A stretch of 64,000 nt of DNA from contig JAUPFP010000018.1 in NCBI GenBank assembly GCA_036925085.1, forward strand, positions 3,553,885-3,617,884, given 5' to 3'. The notes beneath the pieces were generated by a model. The model searched no databases and was not told the DNA's origin. It saw nothing but the letters and a program-made list of their open reading frames with translations. Origin of the DNA: Brachycybe producta (taxonomy: Eukaryota > Arthropoda > Diplopoda > Playtdesmida > Andrognathidae). How positions within the stretch are numbered: the first letter of the stretch is position 1; each line of letters opens with the position of its first letter. Shown here piece after piece: positions 1-11,903 of the stretch. Position numbers and translations under genes: made by a program.

Positions 1-143
1 CTTCGCCATCGGCCAATATCTTCCTCGCTTGCCACCACTCGTCGTCACTTGCGTTCGTTACATGAAGAATGTCACCGTATTTAAACGGTAGCCCTTTACT
101 CGGAAGACCGCTGTCTTTGCTAGGATCGTAATCAAATAGTGAC
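1..143 (-). CDS. dlg1: dlg1 exon: first part of the SH3 domain (continues off the window)
   Basis: This exon encodes the start of the SH3 domain of a Discs large MAGUK, a membrane-associated scaffold of septate junctions and synapses. The minus strand reads [14 protein letters not shown], then [21 protein letters not shown] and ILADGE. The ALFDY-like start and the DDEWWQAR block are hallmarks of DLG-type SH3 domains. The acceptor is ATTATAG at 144-150. The first base G completes the AG left by the preceding exon, giving Arg. The exon runs past base 1 with one base of the next codon showing. Family knowledge puts the rest of SH3, the hook and the guanylate-kinase-like domain downstream. The intron before it is only 76 bp. 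Identification is very secure; the far end is not visible. Confidence 0.95.
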
Positions 144-219
144 CTATAATGCAACACAAGAAAATAAATAAGATGTGCAAGAAAACAGACCCCTATTTAT
201 GTCTTCGCATTTTATTAAC

Positions 220-313
220 CTGACGTATAAAGAACGCTTTTGTGACGTCCGTAAACTACCCATCATAATTTGTTCCCTTAAATCATGTATTTTGGCTTCA
301 AACCTATTGTACT
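220..313 (-). CDS. dlg1: dlg1 exon: hinge between PDZ3 and SH3
   Basis: This 94-nt exon was found by following the reading frame. The minus strand reads [15 protein letters not shown], then [17 protein letters not shown]. This is the conserved segment that joins PDZ3 to SH3 in Discs large proteins. The acceptor is ATTTCAG just above 313. The first two bases AG complete the Glu codon begun by the PDZ3 exon. The donor is GTTAAT below 220. The exon ends with AG, which the SH3 exon completes to Arg. Vertebrate proteins carry a longer Ser/Gly-rich insert here, from memory, so this hinge looks short. Phase agreement on both sides makes the call firm. Confidence 0.93.
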
Positions 314-1520
314 CTGAAATTAAAAAAAAAAAAAAATAACGTTAAGTTAGAAAATTGTTTAAGAATGCAAATCGATCATTTATTTTGTTAGTGTAGCGTT
401 AGATGGCGCCACTAACCCTCCCATAGAAATGTACTGACACGTGCTCTCTTCACTTATATTATGTTCTGGGTTAAGTTTGTCCACGTGCTGATGATCATAG
501 GTTGTTTCGGACGCTTTCATAGCTAAAAGACATTCGATTTCAACTGATTGGCGAGTGTAGTTTGTCACCCATGGAGGTTGCAGGCGCCATCTACCTTGCA
601 TTTACACAAGTATCTTTCTATGAAGCCCCTCTTTAAGTTTATAACGCAGAAAAATAAACAAGCTGAGTTTAAAAAGAATTCGACCAACCTAAAAACCAGG
701 GTTTCAAACCGCCATAAAACGTTTATTTCGAAATATCCAATTAGATATTTACTACCCCTCAACCTCCACATTTCCATAATTCCTTAATCAAATACATGTA
801 TTCCCTATTCATATTCAACTCAATACAACTCTCCAATCAACTCGAAAGCCACGTGGCAGGTGGGGATAATTCAAATACTATAAATCCATAGTACTTTGAA
901 ACGAATAGGAAATAATTGTATTTGAATACTTAATTAAAAGGAATGTGAGGTGACAGAGTCACAGAATCAGAATTCGATTAGAGGAGTATACTTTGGGTTT
1001 TTTATTGCCAATGCCTGTTGTTTGGTGGCGCATCGATCTGATAAAGTCCGTTTATATAAGGTCAATTGATCCTTCATTTTTTTAATTATATTAATGACAT
1101 TTTAAATTTAACAAATCGTTTTGGCAATCGTTGGATAAGTCTTGACAACATTTTGACAAAAATTTCTTGAGGTATTGGTCTCTCTCTTTTTTTTTAAATA
1201 CACAATTTATAGCAGTTTGAGAATGAACCTTATTTTTTGTGGATTTTCCATTGACTTTTCAGGAAAAAAACGATTTTCGCTTTTTTTTTCTTCTAAAACA
1301 CTAGAATTTTTTCGTAATGTTTCTTCTCAAAATCATTTTTTAAAATTTTTTCAAAACCGCGGGTTCGAGGAAGGAATCTCCTATAGAACATAATAGGGAA
1401 GGTTATGGGAGGCCCAAAACAAAAGAAATATTTATAAACCCATCATATAACGACGCGTCACACGCGCAACCAGAGCAATGATGTTTTTTTTTTCTTCACG
1501 CAATCCGCATCGAGTCTTAC
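314..1520. other. dlg1 intron (1.2 kb) with a decayed family M repeat
   Basis: This stretch is intron on the minus strand. From about 780 to 1190 it holds a rearranged copy of repeat family M. The right-hand part matches the right end of the copies at 19976 and 49551 (CAATCGTTGGATAAGTCTTG at about 1127, then TTGGTCTCT). The left part, near 790-830, matches their inner part in inverted orientation. The A-rich run at 322-336 lies just beyond the acceptor polypyrimidine tract of the hinge exon. No other gene is seen. Confidence 0.6.
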
Positions 1521-1623
1521 CTTCGGGCCTATACTGAGCAACAATTGCGACCGTCTGACCGGCACCTTTGAGGGTCGCCGCTGCTTGTTCGTGTGTGGCG
1601 TTCCTGAGATCAACTCCACTGAC
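1521..1623 (-). CDS. dlg1: dlg1 exon: second half of PDZ3
   Basis: The minus strand reads [15 protein letters not shown], then [19 protein letters not shown]. This is the C-terminal half of the third PDZ domain, with the alpha-B helix and the last two strands. The His of ATHEQAA is the helix residue that contacts the Ser/Thr of class I C-terminal ligands. The acceptor is TTTTTGCAG and the donor is GTAAGA. The exon starts in phase 0 and ends one base into a Glu codon, completed by the exon at 220-313. The intron before it is 79 bp. PDZ3 in this family binds short C-terminal peptides of receptors, channels and adhesion proteins. Confidence 0.96.
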
Positions 1624-1702
1624 CTGCAAAAACCAAATAAAACAAAACCTGTTAAGATAAGATCAACCATAAGGCGAAACAGATGATAATCAGTTGCAAT
1701 AC

Positions 1703-1859
1703 CGAAAGGAGTTGGTCACCTCTCCTTAGAGAACCACTGAGGTCGGCTGGACCACCGGCCAAAATGAACGAAATGAAAATCCCTTCACCGTCTTCTCCTC
1801 CAACTATGTTAAAACCGAGTCCCGTTCCACCTTTAGTTAAAATCACTTTCCGAGGTTCT
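1703..1859 (-). CDS. dlg1: dlg1 exon: first half of PDZ3
   Basis: The minus strand reads [17 protein letters not shown], then [20 protein letters not shown] and [16 protein letters not shown]. The GLGF motif is the carboxylate-binding loop of PDZ domains. The [20 protein letters not shown] core is close to identical to PDZ3 of other DLG proteins. The acceptor is AACAG. The first base A completes AGA (Arg) with the two bases left by the exon at 27005-27089, across an intron of about 25 kb. The donor is GTATTG and the exon ends in phase 0. This is the most diagnostic exon for assigning the gene. Confidence 0.97.
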
Positions 1860-2425
1860 CTGTTAGACGTATATGCAATAGAGAAAACAAAAAACAAAAA
1901 ACAATGAGATAAACGGAAAAAAATTGTTCGAACAGAACAAACAATTAAAAAATTGAAATTGTACAGCTGTTTCTTACAAACAAACAATTGACGAATCCAA
2001 CATCTAACGTGTTTAATAATAAAAAAAACTAATCCGAACAGAAGCTAACTTTGCTATTTGTCTTAAATTGGGGGGGGGGGGGGGACTTCGTGACAAAATT
2101 CCATTCAAAGTCCAAAAAAGAACTTTCAAAATTAACTCTCAAGTCCTTGTTTAGAAATGACAATAAAATGCATTACAAAGACAACTTCATATAGTTATTA
2201 AAATTCATTAAAATTCTTCTTTTGTCTAGCAACATTTATTATAAGCCGAGTTTCAACTTCAACAAGTTTCTCTAAAGATGTTGACAATCTTTAAGATTAA
2301 ATAAATGACTCTGCACAAATTTACATAGAAGGTATTAATTACGACAATGACCTCCTCCGCCTCCTCCTCCCCTCGTCTCCTCTTTTAACCAAAACAAAAT
2401 CGATTTACAAAAATGTAGCGCATTT
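1860..2425. other. intron stretch without recognisable feature except a G tract
   Basis: The sequence is AT-rich, with a run of 15 G at 2070-2084 and short C/T-rich triplet runs near 2350. No coding or repeat match was found here. Confidence 0.5.
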
Positions 2426-3190
2426 GGCTACATCACAAAATTACTTCGAAAAATCTCCGCAAAGAGCGCTAGCATCGTTTTTCTATTCAGCCCATAGACC
2501 CAATGTTAAAGAAAAAAAAATGTTAATTTTAAAAACACACAGTCGCGGCCAATATGTTTATTTATCATATTTAAAGTTGTCCAATATTAAGTTTTCAATG
2601 TGCAATGTGCACCTTAAATATATGCTGATTGAGTGATAGAATGACAAAAAATTGGTAAGTGCGGTTCTATGTTTAAAAAGTATTTCAAAATCGCGAATTT
2701 CTAACTCTTATGTTAAACTCTATTGAGTACGCCCTAATAAGAGAAAAGCATCCATTGAAATGCTCGTAAAATTAAGTAAAAATTACCACAAGTAAACCAC
2801 AGTGAAGCCGGCACATTGGCGCACGTGCTGATTTTTTTTAGGTTTTTTAAAATTATTTTTACGTATTTTTACGAGCATTTTAATGGATGTATTTTTTTTT
2901 TCTTATTTGGGCGTACTCAATTCGCGATTTTGAAAAAGTTTTTAAAAATACAACCACACTTCCCAATTTTTTGTCATTCTATCACTCGATCAGCATATAT
3001 TTAAGGTGCACATTGCACTTTAAAAACTTAATATTGGACACCTTTAAATATGACAAATAAACATGTTACCGCAACTGTGTATTTTAAAAAATAACATTTT
3101 GTCTTTAACAGTGGGTCTATGGACGCAATAGAAAAACGACGCTAGCGCTCTTTGCGGTGATTTTTCAAAGTAATTTTGCGATGTAGCCTC
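2426..3190. mobile_element. family A foldback element, copy 1
   Basis: This is one copy of the commonest repeat of the window. The left end reads GGCTACATCACAAAATTAC and the right end is its inverted complement ending GATGTAGCCTC. The two arms are about 350 bp each and almost fully complementary. They meet at a short unpaired core containing AAGCC, CACATTGGCG and CACGTGCTGA. There is no transposase. The short ORFs inside are palindrome artefacts. Confidence 0.85.
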
Positions 3191-5815
3191 TCAACACGAA
3201 AAAATATTCCGGTTAGTATTATTTTGCGTTAAAAGGTTTCCACCGTATTTATTGTAATGTTACTATAAGCTGGGATTATTAATTAATCCTCTTTCGCTTT
3301 CATCATCGCACAGTCACGTTAATAACTTCAAATAAGATTTCAAAATAAGAAATTAAAGCAATTGAATGTCATAGCAGTATAAATTGTACAATTGCACATT
3401 TTGCTTTAAGCTCTTGCTTGCAAGAAAACAAAATCGCAACAGGTGTAGCGTTTGTTATGCCTTAAAAATGCACCACTCGTATGATGTCCTTCTCCTCCTC
3501 CTCCTCCTCCTCAACATTAATATATCATTAAACTTAAAATAATTACAGCTAACTTTCATTTAGTAAGCTACTTGAACTCAGCTCAGTGTGAATTTTAAAA
3601 ACGAAGAAAAAAAAATCGGAAGTGTTGTATTAACTAGAAGAGCAATTAAAACACATAATCGTGATTGAACTAATGCTGAATTCAAATTCTCAATTTTCGC
3701 TTTTCACTTCAAGTTGGAGTAAAAGTTAAAAAAAATCACTTCCGATAAAAGTTGAACATTTAAAAACTGGGGTCATTTTCAAACTTCCATAAAAAAAATC
3801 ATATTTCTAAAGATATCAACATCCTCTACAAGATTGTAACACCCTGTATTTCGTCTCCCTTCTGTTACCATAGCCTTGAGGTCTCTCGTACCCCAGGTGC
3901 CAGACTCCAAAGCATAAGTCACATCATGGTTCCAGTATCGGTGGATGGATACCCGTCGATGCACGGTCCCTTGGGCATGGGTACACCTGTGTAGGTGTAC
4001 ACAGACCCTAGGTATAAAGGCCCGTATTTCAATAAATTCTGGGTCTATTCTTTGATATCGAAACTATGAAATAACTCATTCAATGGTCTGGTGGCTAAGT
4101 AATGCCACAGTTTGTAACTATTCTCTGTTCATTGTACTTTAATGTAACACACAGGGAATCGGATTCCAGGCCGTGCTCATAAAATGGGGCACCTTAACCT
4201 ACGTTCACTCGACTTGACCCTCGAAATAAGATTAAACGAAGCCAGGAAAAGTGTAAAGGAAATTTATTTAACAAAAGTAAACCTTAAAACTATAAAAGAA
4301 CCTCAACGGGTTCGTAGACTGCTCCTTTCTGAGTCAGCAATCGATGTTTTCGAGTTGAGAAAGAACAGCTAATATTTGAATTTGCCTCTCAATTCAATTG
4401 TGATCGTTTACGCCCTTTTGATGACGTGTTGATCACATGATTAGCAAATTCACCTATCAGCCATGACAGTCCGACTGACGCCATCTCGATCACATGGATG
4501 CCAGCTGATTACCCAAAGTAGAGAAAGAAAGGAAAGAAGGGAGATCGATATAGACATCGATCTCTACGAAAAGAGTAAACAGCTATAGTATTGACTATCC
4601 CTGTAAATAAAAGCATCCAAACGTGGGTTGTCACATACAGGGGTACCAAACCCCCCCCCCCCCCCCCCGGTTTTTTATAACTTTGCAAATATAATTTCAA
4701 TTGGCCATAAGATGTGTTTGAAACAACGTCTTTAAACTTTGGAAATCATGAATATTTTCCCTACTTTATAGTATACTCTTGCTATCAATTCCGGCGAGCG
4801 TAGCGAGCAGTAAGAAAACTGCACTTGTAAAATGACGTATAACAGTGGATGAAGCACTACTTTCTTTTAAAATATAAATTAAATAATAAAATAAAAAATT
4901 TGGATTTTCGCTCATACTGATTATTATAAAAATATTTTAATACGAAATTTCAATCACCCCCCCCCCCCCCCAAAGGCAAATGGCGAGTTGGTCACCAGAC
5001 TACCCCCCTGTGGGCACCCCTGGACTCACATAAATGATTGTGTACATTTGCGTCCAAACGTAATAACATAGGGAATGGACCCCGGCACTGATAGGAATCA
5101 AAGTCTGAATCACACAAACTCTTGGCGTAAGGCGGTATGATGGGGTATCTGCCCCAAACTAAGAGGATCCAGACTTGAGTCCCGTAACAGGTGCTCCACA
5201 CTGCTATAAGATTCTAATCCAGTTCTTGAAACACACAAAGCAAGCAGACCTACTGACCTTTTAACATGATATAACTATTGAAATATTAAAAGTTAACCGG
5301 GGGGGGGGGGCAGATCAATTATGTATTATTTATTATCACATAAAAATGTTTGCTGTAACATCTGTATCTAGTTCAGTGTGAAACAATAGCGTAAAAAACA
5401 TTTGTTATCATCAGAAAGTTGTTAGTATTAAAAAACAAAAATATGAACAAAAAATAAAAACGATAAACACAAACTCCTGGTTTCTTCATTGAAAACAATC
5501 AGTTCCACCACAGGTTAATAAAACTTTAATAACAACCAAATAATAATATAGCTTGCAATATTTGACATTCATTTCATCATGTATAACAACAAAAGTAATA
5601 TTACATGGAATCTGACAGTCAGAGAGGCAGGAAGGAAGTTCGCTTATGGAGTTATTATGAATTATGATAACTATAAAACCAGTCAGTTAATTATGTTTTA
5701 TGAACAATGAATAAACTTAACACTCAATTATAACCAACTAAAGAATTTAAACAACACACCGGCCTCAAAAGGCAGACAGAGAACTCTTTTTTGGTTTTTC
5801 AATAGAAAGTCATAA
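3191..5815. other. intron stretch with homopolymer tracts and a possible old LTR-like segment
   Basis: No gene is supported. From 3834 to about 4155 the sequence starts TGTAACACCCTG, has GGTATAAAGG near 4012 and CAATAAATTCTGG near 4029, and repeats TGTAACAC at 4143. This recalls a solo LTR, but I see no clean target duplication. C or G tracts lie at 4651-4668, 4957-4971 and about 5299-5310. A 62-residue open frame at 4184-4372 has no recognised relatives. Confidence 0.35.
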
Positions 5816-6153
5816 CTAGGGTTCGGATTTTTATGTAACATCAAGCAAAACGTGTTTCTCAACTCGTGGCTCAAGTGCCAATTATGAAGTAATCATCATC
5901 ATCATCATCATCAACATCAATAAAGCAACTGAAATTATGCTTTTCCTAATCAAAACGGCTTGTTAGAGGCTAGATGTCTGGTTACTGTCAGTTATCAACT
6001 AGAGTTCTAGCTTTTAAATAGTGTTTTTGATTGCCAAAAAATCATAAATTTTGGTTTATCTAAACAAGGATTGTCACTTCGCAAATTGGCACTTGGGCCA
6101 CAAATTGAGAAACATCTGCTTGCTAATGCATAAAAATCCGAGCCATAGTCATA
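5816..6153. mobile_element. family G MITE, copy 1
   Basis: The termini are inverted: GTTCGGATTTTTATGT on the left and ATAAAAATCCGAGCC on the right. The subterminal parts also pair (CTCAAGTGCCAATTATGAAG against CACTTGGGCCACAAATTGAG). A CAT microsatellite lies at 5889-5912. Two other copies are at 20914 and 62021. Confidence 0.7.
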
Positions 6154-6170
6154 ACAAGTGTAATTTAATA

Positions 6171-6918
6171 GGCTACATCGCAAAATTACTTCGAAATATC
6201 TCCGCAAGAGCGCTAGCATCGTTTTTCTATTAACCTCATAGACCCGATGTTAAAGAAAAAATGTTAATTTCTAAAATACGCAGTCGCGACGGCAATATGT
6301 TTATTTTTCATATTTAAAGTAGTAAAATATTAATTTTTCAAAGTGCAATGTACGCACCTTAAATATATGCTGATCTAGTGATAGAATGACAGAAAATTGG
6401 TAAGTGGGGTTAGATTTTTAAAAACAATTTCAAAATGGCGAATTTCTAACTCTTATTTAACATAAATCCAAATAATAATAACAAATCCATTAAAATGCTC
6501 ATAAAATACGTAAAAATAATTTAAAAAACACAAGTAAACCACATTGGCGCACTTGCTGATTTTTTTTCTAGTCTTTTAAAATTATTTTTAGGTATTTTTA
6601 CCAGTATTATTATGGATGATTTTTTGCTTACGAATGCGTACTCAATGGAGTTTAACATATGAGTTAGAAATTCGCGATTTTGAAATAGTTTTTAAAAAAT
6701 AGAACCGCACTTAACAATTTTTTGCGATTCTATCACTCGATCGGCATATATTTAAAGCGCACATTGCACTTTGAACAATCCAAATTGGACAACTTTAAAT
6801 ACGAAAAATAAACATATTGCCGCGACTACTGTGTATTTTAAAAATTAACATTTTTTCTTTTAACATGGGGTCTATGGGCTCAATAGAAAAACAATGCTAG
6901 CTGCTCTTTGCGGAAATA
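6171..6918. mobile_element. family A foldback element, copy 2
   Basis: It starts GGCTACATCGCAAAATTAC and has the full arm order of the family. The right end is decayed after the GCTCTTTGCGG motif, so the terminal GTAGCCTC is lost. It lies only about 18 bp from family G copy 1. Confidence 0.8.
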
Positions 6919-7053
6919 GCTGCAACATAGGACAACATAAATGTCACCAATTGTCTATCGCATTCTAGGTGGACACATCTTAATAAGTTTTCACAAAACA
7001 AAAAAATTGTTTTGAGTTTATTTTTCATTTTTCGACACAAATAACTAAATTTC

Positions 7054-7055
<2 letters not shown>

Positions 7056-7107
<52 letters not shown>
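7056..7107. repeat. (AG)n microsatellite
   Basis: About 26 uninterrupted AG dinucleotides, followed by an A/G-rich tail. A plain simple repeat. Confidence 0.97.
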
Positions 7108-7110
<3 letters not shown>

Positions 7111-7464
7111 AAAAAAAGGCGGCGATTCGTTCGTTACAAGAGAAAAAGGAAGAGTTTCTGATCCCAGAAACAAACTCCTTTGTTTGTCACTGTTGCATAA
7201 CCTTTAATTTTTCTATAATGCTGATGTTGATGCCGTGTCTATAACCTTTTTGTACGATTTCAAAGGTTTTAATTGAAGGGATTCATTATAATAAGTTTAC
7301 TTTAATTTTCAAATAAATCCTTTGTCATGTAATTTACACCCCCCCCCCAAAAAAAAAATTAAAAATGTTCAAATGCAGTGAATGTACGATTTGTCGCAGT
7401 CATTACGTTTTTAAACGTTTTTGTCTTTGTTTGTACATCGTTATACACAGACAGACACATTACG

Positions 7465-8087
7465 TTCAAAAATCTCCACAAGCGTTTTTCTATTGAGCCT
7501 GTAGACCCAATGTTAAAGAAAAAAACGTTAATTTTTAAAATACACAGTCGCGGCGGCAATATGGTTATTTTTCATATTTAACTTAAATCGTCCAATTTTG
7601 ATGCTTCAAAATCGCGAATTTCAAATTTTTTTGTTAAACTCCATCGAGTACGTGCTTGTAAACAAAACACACCCATTAAATGCTCGTAAAAATACGTAAA
7701 AATAATTTTAAAAAACCATAGCGAAGCCAACACATTGGCGTACGTGCTGAATTTTTTTCTGGTTTTTTAAAATTATTTTCAGGCATTTTTACGAGCTTAC
7801 GGCACGCTTACGAGCGTGTACTCAATGGAATTTAACATAAAAATTAGAAATTCGCGAGTTTGAAATAATTTTTTTAAAACTAGAAATGAACATAATACTT
7901 AAGGTACACATTACACATTGAACCATAAAATTGGACAACTTTAAATATGAAAAATAAACATATTGCCGCGAATGTGTATTTTAAAAATGAACGTTTTTCC
8001 ATTAACATCCGGTCAATGTGCTCAATAGAAAAACGATGCTAGCACTCTTTGCGGAGATTTTTTGAAGTAATTTTATCACGTAGCCTC
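7465..8087. mobile_element. family A foldback element, copy 3 (left end lost)
   Basis: The left terminus is missing: the copy begins inside the arm at AAAATCTCCACAAGCG. The right terminus CACGTAGCCTC is followed by TTAA. The core reads GAAGCCAACACATTGGCG, then TACGTGCTGA. Confidence 0.8.
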
Positions 8088-8848
8088 TTAATTTCAACCA
8101 CAACTTCTGTATACCTTTACCATAAATTTCACTATCAAAACTTATTACACACAACAAAGAGGACATTTATGTCATTACCATAAAATCCAATCAAATCGTA
8201 AAAAAAAAATAACAACATAGACTGGCGTCAATAAATAATTCTGAATGCCCACTGAGCCATGCAATGTGCATTTCGTAAATGTCACTTGCGCGTACAAAAA
8301 AGGCACAATGTAAAACTTTTGAAAACGTTGTGTTGGCCTCATTGATTTTCTCTAACACACATAACAGTGTCTGTGATTTATTATTAATAAGTCTAGCAAA
8401 CGCTGACTCATAAAGACATATTTGCAATACTCCTCCTTCGTGAATATAAAACAGCAGCCATTTTCATTGTTGTAAAAAAATGTTGCAGTGTCAAATTATA
8501 TATTAAAAAGCTCAGGCCAACATAAATATTGACATGAAACAGACCTTTAGAAAAAAACACAAGGCTTTTGTAACCGTATACCGTATAGCGGAAACAAAAC
8601 TCAGACAAATTGACTTTTACATTGTTTTAATGTTTTATAAAAGTCACATTTTTTATAGATTTTGTAAACCTCTACGTTTTGAAAAAAAAAAAAAACTAGA
8701 AGAATAACAATCTTATTTTTTCTCGGACTGGCTAAACGTCTGGTTGGGTTTCACTGCAGCTACCAAGGCTCACAAGAGGGACTTGGCTCACTATAGCTAC
8801 CAAAAATAGTCCTTTATCCCCCTTTATCTCATTCCGTTCTTCAGTTGT
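8088..8848. other. intron stretch, nothing recognised
   Basis: AT-rich sequence without a convincing ORF or repeat. The last 30 bases (TATCTCATTCCGTTCTT) recur near 42314, so they belong to a low-copy repeat. Confidence 0.4.
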
Positions 8849-8910
8849 GCCGCCCCAGTGCGGCACAAACTCTAGCTACGCAGCTAGAGTTTGTGCCACA
8901 CTGGGGCGGC
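8849..8910. repeat. 62-bp GC-rich near-perfect palindrome
   Basis: GCCGCCCCAGTG and CACAAACTCTAGCT pair with AGCTAGAGTTTGTG and CACTGGGGCGGC across a tiny centre. The arms are about 30 bp with very few mismatches. The GC content is far above the surroundings. It looks like a small foldback insert or the tip of a larger inverted element. Confidence 0.85.
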
Positions 8911-9792
8911 CCTCCCCTTCTTTACGAAAAACAACACGATACACATAAGTGGGCGGGGCCAAACGATATTATTGATATTCAGTGATTGAAATGGTTTATA
9001 TAATTTTATACAGTATTAATTATAAAATTATTAAATAAACCAGGAACCCAGACTTAAAAACATAATTCTGGATTGTAGAATACATTCCGCAAGCGCAGCG
9101 AGCCGAAAACTTTTTTTATAATTTACTTTCTTTTCGTTGGTGCAGCCCCCGAAAAAGCGCCGCCGGGGGCGGACCGCCCGCCTCACCTAGCTACGCTAAT
9201 GCCAACGATGAATGTGCTACACATGCCTACACGTGCCTCGCATGTGCTACAAACAATTTAGTTTACTTCCTTTATAACAGAATGCGATTTGCATCCTTCT
9301 TAAAATAATTTTTAAACCCATTTAGTACCAAAATCGTAAATTAAAAAAAACTCATCAGTCCATCACGCAATTACAGTAAAATAAACAGCCACAATAATTA
9401 TCATTATGCAATATAATTGCATGTTGTTGGTGACACACAAACAAGAAAGGGGGGAGGGAGGGGGGATAAGAAGATTAGAAAAAAGTTGTCCACGAACTCA
9501 TGTCATTTCATTGTTTGTTCTGCAAAAAAATAGCGTTTGATGTATTATGGAGATACGAGAATCAAGGTGCATCATCTACACCTATAACAAGCCACTAGGG
9601 TTTTCATTAACGGTATAACATCACCGGTAAAACCGGTCTATTTTGTTACATCGGTATTACCGGTAAATTGACCTTTCAATTTCCGGGTTTTTCGGTAAAA
9701 AGTGTTCTATTAATTTTGGATAAAAGAATTGACCAATATTTAAAAAACCACTGAGTTTGAAATTAAAATTTCACATACAAGATACATTATAT
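8911..9792. other. intron stretch with a GC-rich patch
   Basis: A GC-rich patch at 9145-9186 (GCGCCGCCGGGGGCGGACC) follows CGCAAGCGCAGCGAGCC near 9109. Similar GCGCAGC words occur near 4797, 59920 and 63533, next to repeat ends. From about 9609 to 9700 and 10570 to 10640 there is an inverted pair built on ACCGGTAAT-type words, which frames the hAT element between them. Confidence 0.4.
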
Positions 9793-10503
9793 CAGTGATC
9801 ACCAACCTTTCGGACCTCACGGACAGTGCACTAAATTCAAAATTTGAAATCCCCACGGACCACGAATATGATTTTTTTAAAAAATTAGTTTAATTATTAC
9901 AAAACTAGTGGGGTAACCCGTCATAAATGACGGGAGCCAAATTCACAGGCAATTGTGTCCTGGCGTAGAATTTCTTTTCCTCCGCCCTTTTATGACGTCA
10001 GACCAAGTAAGAAACCAATTAGAAATTGATGACGTTCATAAAACAGCTGAGCAAAAGAAATTCTAATGCTGGGCACAATTGCCTGTGATAAATTCTAGTT
10101 TAATTTTGCTACTATTATCCCCTCCCCTTTTTTATATTTGAAAAAGAGCGCTCTCTCTGGTGTGCGCATGCGCGTAGTTTTTTCCTTTTTTTTACTCCTT
10201 TCATTTCAATTTCAGTCACCCCCTCCCACTTTTTCCACCTCGACGTTTCTCGCTCTCTCTCTCCCCCCTCTACACTTTTCAACCTTTTCCCCCCTCTCCA
10301 ATTTAATATCATGGGGTTCTTGGATGGGGAGTGTGCAACATATAGTTGACCTTGAGAAAAAAAAAGCAGTTCATTTATTCAAATATATATATATATATAT
10401 ATTGTTTTATTATTAATAAAACAAAAAAACAATGCAAATATACTGTCCAGATGTTTCTGCGAACCAAAAAAATTTCTCGCGGACCACTCGTTGGCGACCG
10501 CTG
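9793..10503. mobile_element. hAT-like non-autonomous element containing a nested Helitron-like block
   Basis: The termini CAGTGATCACCAACC and GGCGACCGCTG are inverted matches to those of the elements at 14810 and 24691. The 8-bp flanks CATTATAT and CATTTCAT agree at six positions, with a one-base offset. The element is interrupted from 9905 by Helitron-like sequence, so that insert is younger. A (TA)n run lies at about 10382-10401. Confidence 0.65.
9905..10098 (-). mobile_element. Helitron-like terminal block
   Basis: Read on the minus strand, it ends with the hairpin CCCGTCATTTATGACGGG, eight bases, then CTAG followed by T. This matches the known Helitron 3' signature of a hairpin about 10 bp from CTRR before a host T. 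The other side also ends in CTAG followed by T (10095-10098). Between them lies a foldback built on ACAGGCAATTGTG. The same start recurs at 22052. Confidence 0.5.
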
Positions 10504-11523
10504 CCATTTCATATAGTAGGATATTCTTGACCGTGGTGTGGGTTAATTTATATTGTATTTCATTTGTTTTAGGATATTACCGAAATTTACCGGTTTCGGT
10601 AACACTGCATTGCCGAAAAACCGGTAATGCTATAAGGTGACCGGCAATGAAAAGCCTACCAGCCACACACGACCAAGAAATGACCAACAAAAAAAAAGCA
10701 AACAAAACAAGGACCTTTAGAAGAAGAAAAAAAATACGAAAAAGAAACGAAAATCGATGAAAAAACGGGAGATGACAAAAAATATTCTGAAAAACGAAAC
10801 AAATGATGAGTTTAGGAGAAAGATGAATAGAATGAAGTATATTTAATTTAAACGAAATAAACACGACATAACAAAAGTGTCTCTCACAACAAAGAACCCC
10901 CCCCCCCCCTAAAAAAAATGTTGAAACCAAATCTCGAAAATCAGCTATTTTAGAAATTAGCTAGTCAGTGTACAAAACCACCAATGCGAATGTAAATTTG
11001 CCCAGTATTCACCTTTTAGGCAGTGTGCAGAATGACTAAAAAGAAAGAATTTAATCTAAATATTGGGTAAAAGTTCAGTTAGTTGGATTTTTAAGCGGCT
11101 TGCGTTATTTGCGATCTATGAGGCGCAATTCATGTCAAAAATAATACGACTTTTTATATCACCAGTTGAAATTTTCACTGAGTACTAATTTTCGCCACAT
11201 TAAGGCCTAAGGGCCTTGTTTCCACTCGGGTGAAAATGTGAAAATTTGAACTTGTGAAAAATAGAACACACGTGACAACCACCCCCCCCCCCCCCGCCTA
11301 TTTACTATCATAGACGGGAAACCACGTTTGTTCTGTTTTTCACCAGTTGAAATTTTCAAAAAGTTCAAATTTTCACTCCAATGAAAATAAGGCCTAAAGG
11401 TGCATACGTATAACGGTGCGTTCCGTATAACGTGAATCGACCTTTACATCATAGTGGGTTTTCAAAGCTATGTACATGTATGCCATTAGTACTCATTACA
11501 TTTCAGCTCTATAAACAAAATTC
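10504..11523. other. intron stretch, low-complexity
   Basis: C/T- and A-rich sequence with C tracts at about 10899-10910 and 11282-11295. TTTCACCAGTTGAAATTTTC-type words occur in both orientations (11160-11250 and 11335-11390), suggesting a small inverted element. No gene is supported. Confidence 0.35.
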
Positions 11524-11903
11524 TAGAGGTGGGGTGAATCCGAAATTTTCTCGAATTCGAATCCTAAAAGGTTCTCAACTCCCTCGAATCCTTCATACAA
11601 GAATCCTATATTATTCATTAAGAAGATACAAATAAATGAAATATTAAATTATTAATAATAAAAAACACAGTATGGCACTCAGGGTCGCCATAAGGTGATG
11701 GTATTGGTGATCCGGGTACCACCATAGAAATTGCAACAATCACCGGTTTTTTTGTTAGTGGATGCATCAATTGGACGTCAATGTTTTTAACAGGTGTTTG
11801 TTTTTTTAGGTTAGGATTCGAAAGACGAAAAAAGAGCAAAGATCTGAGCTTTCGAATCTCGAATATTTTTCAAGATTCGCCGGATTCGAATGTCCCATCT
11901 CTA
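11524..11903. mobile_element. family H hAT-like MITE, copy 1
   Basis: The ends are TAGAGGTGGG and CCCATCTCTA, flanked by CAAAATTC and ATAAATTC (six of eight equal), as for hAT target duplications. The interior shares CTCAGGGTCGCC and ATTCATTAAGAAGATAC with the copies at 37222 and 47757. Confidence 0.65.

Noticed and set aside
3834..4155. Solo LTR of a Gypsy-like element
   Set aside because: TATA-like and AATAAA-like words and TGTAACAC at both sides are suggestive. The end is not a proper inverted TG...CA pair, and no target duplication was found. Left as unassigned.
10115..10416. Overlapping 65- and 92-codon ORFs
   Set aside because: Both are simple pyrimidine-rich sequence within a Helitron-like block repeated at 15900-16090 and 22100-22300. 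The frame is not conserved between copies.
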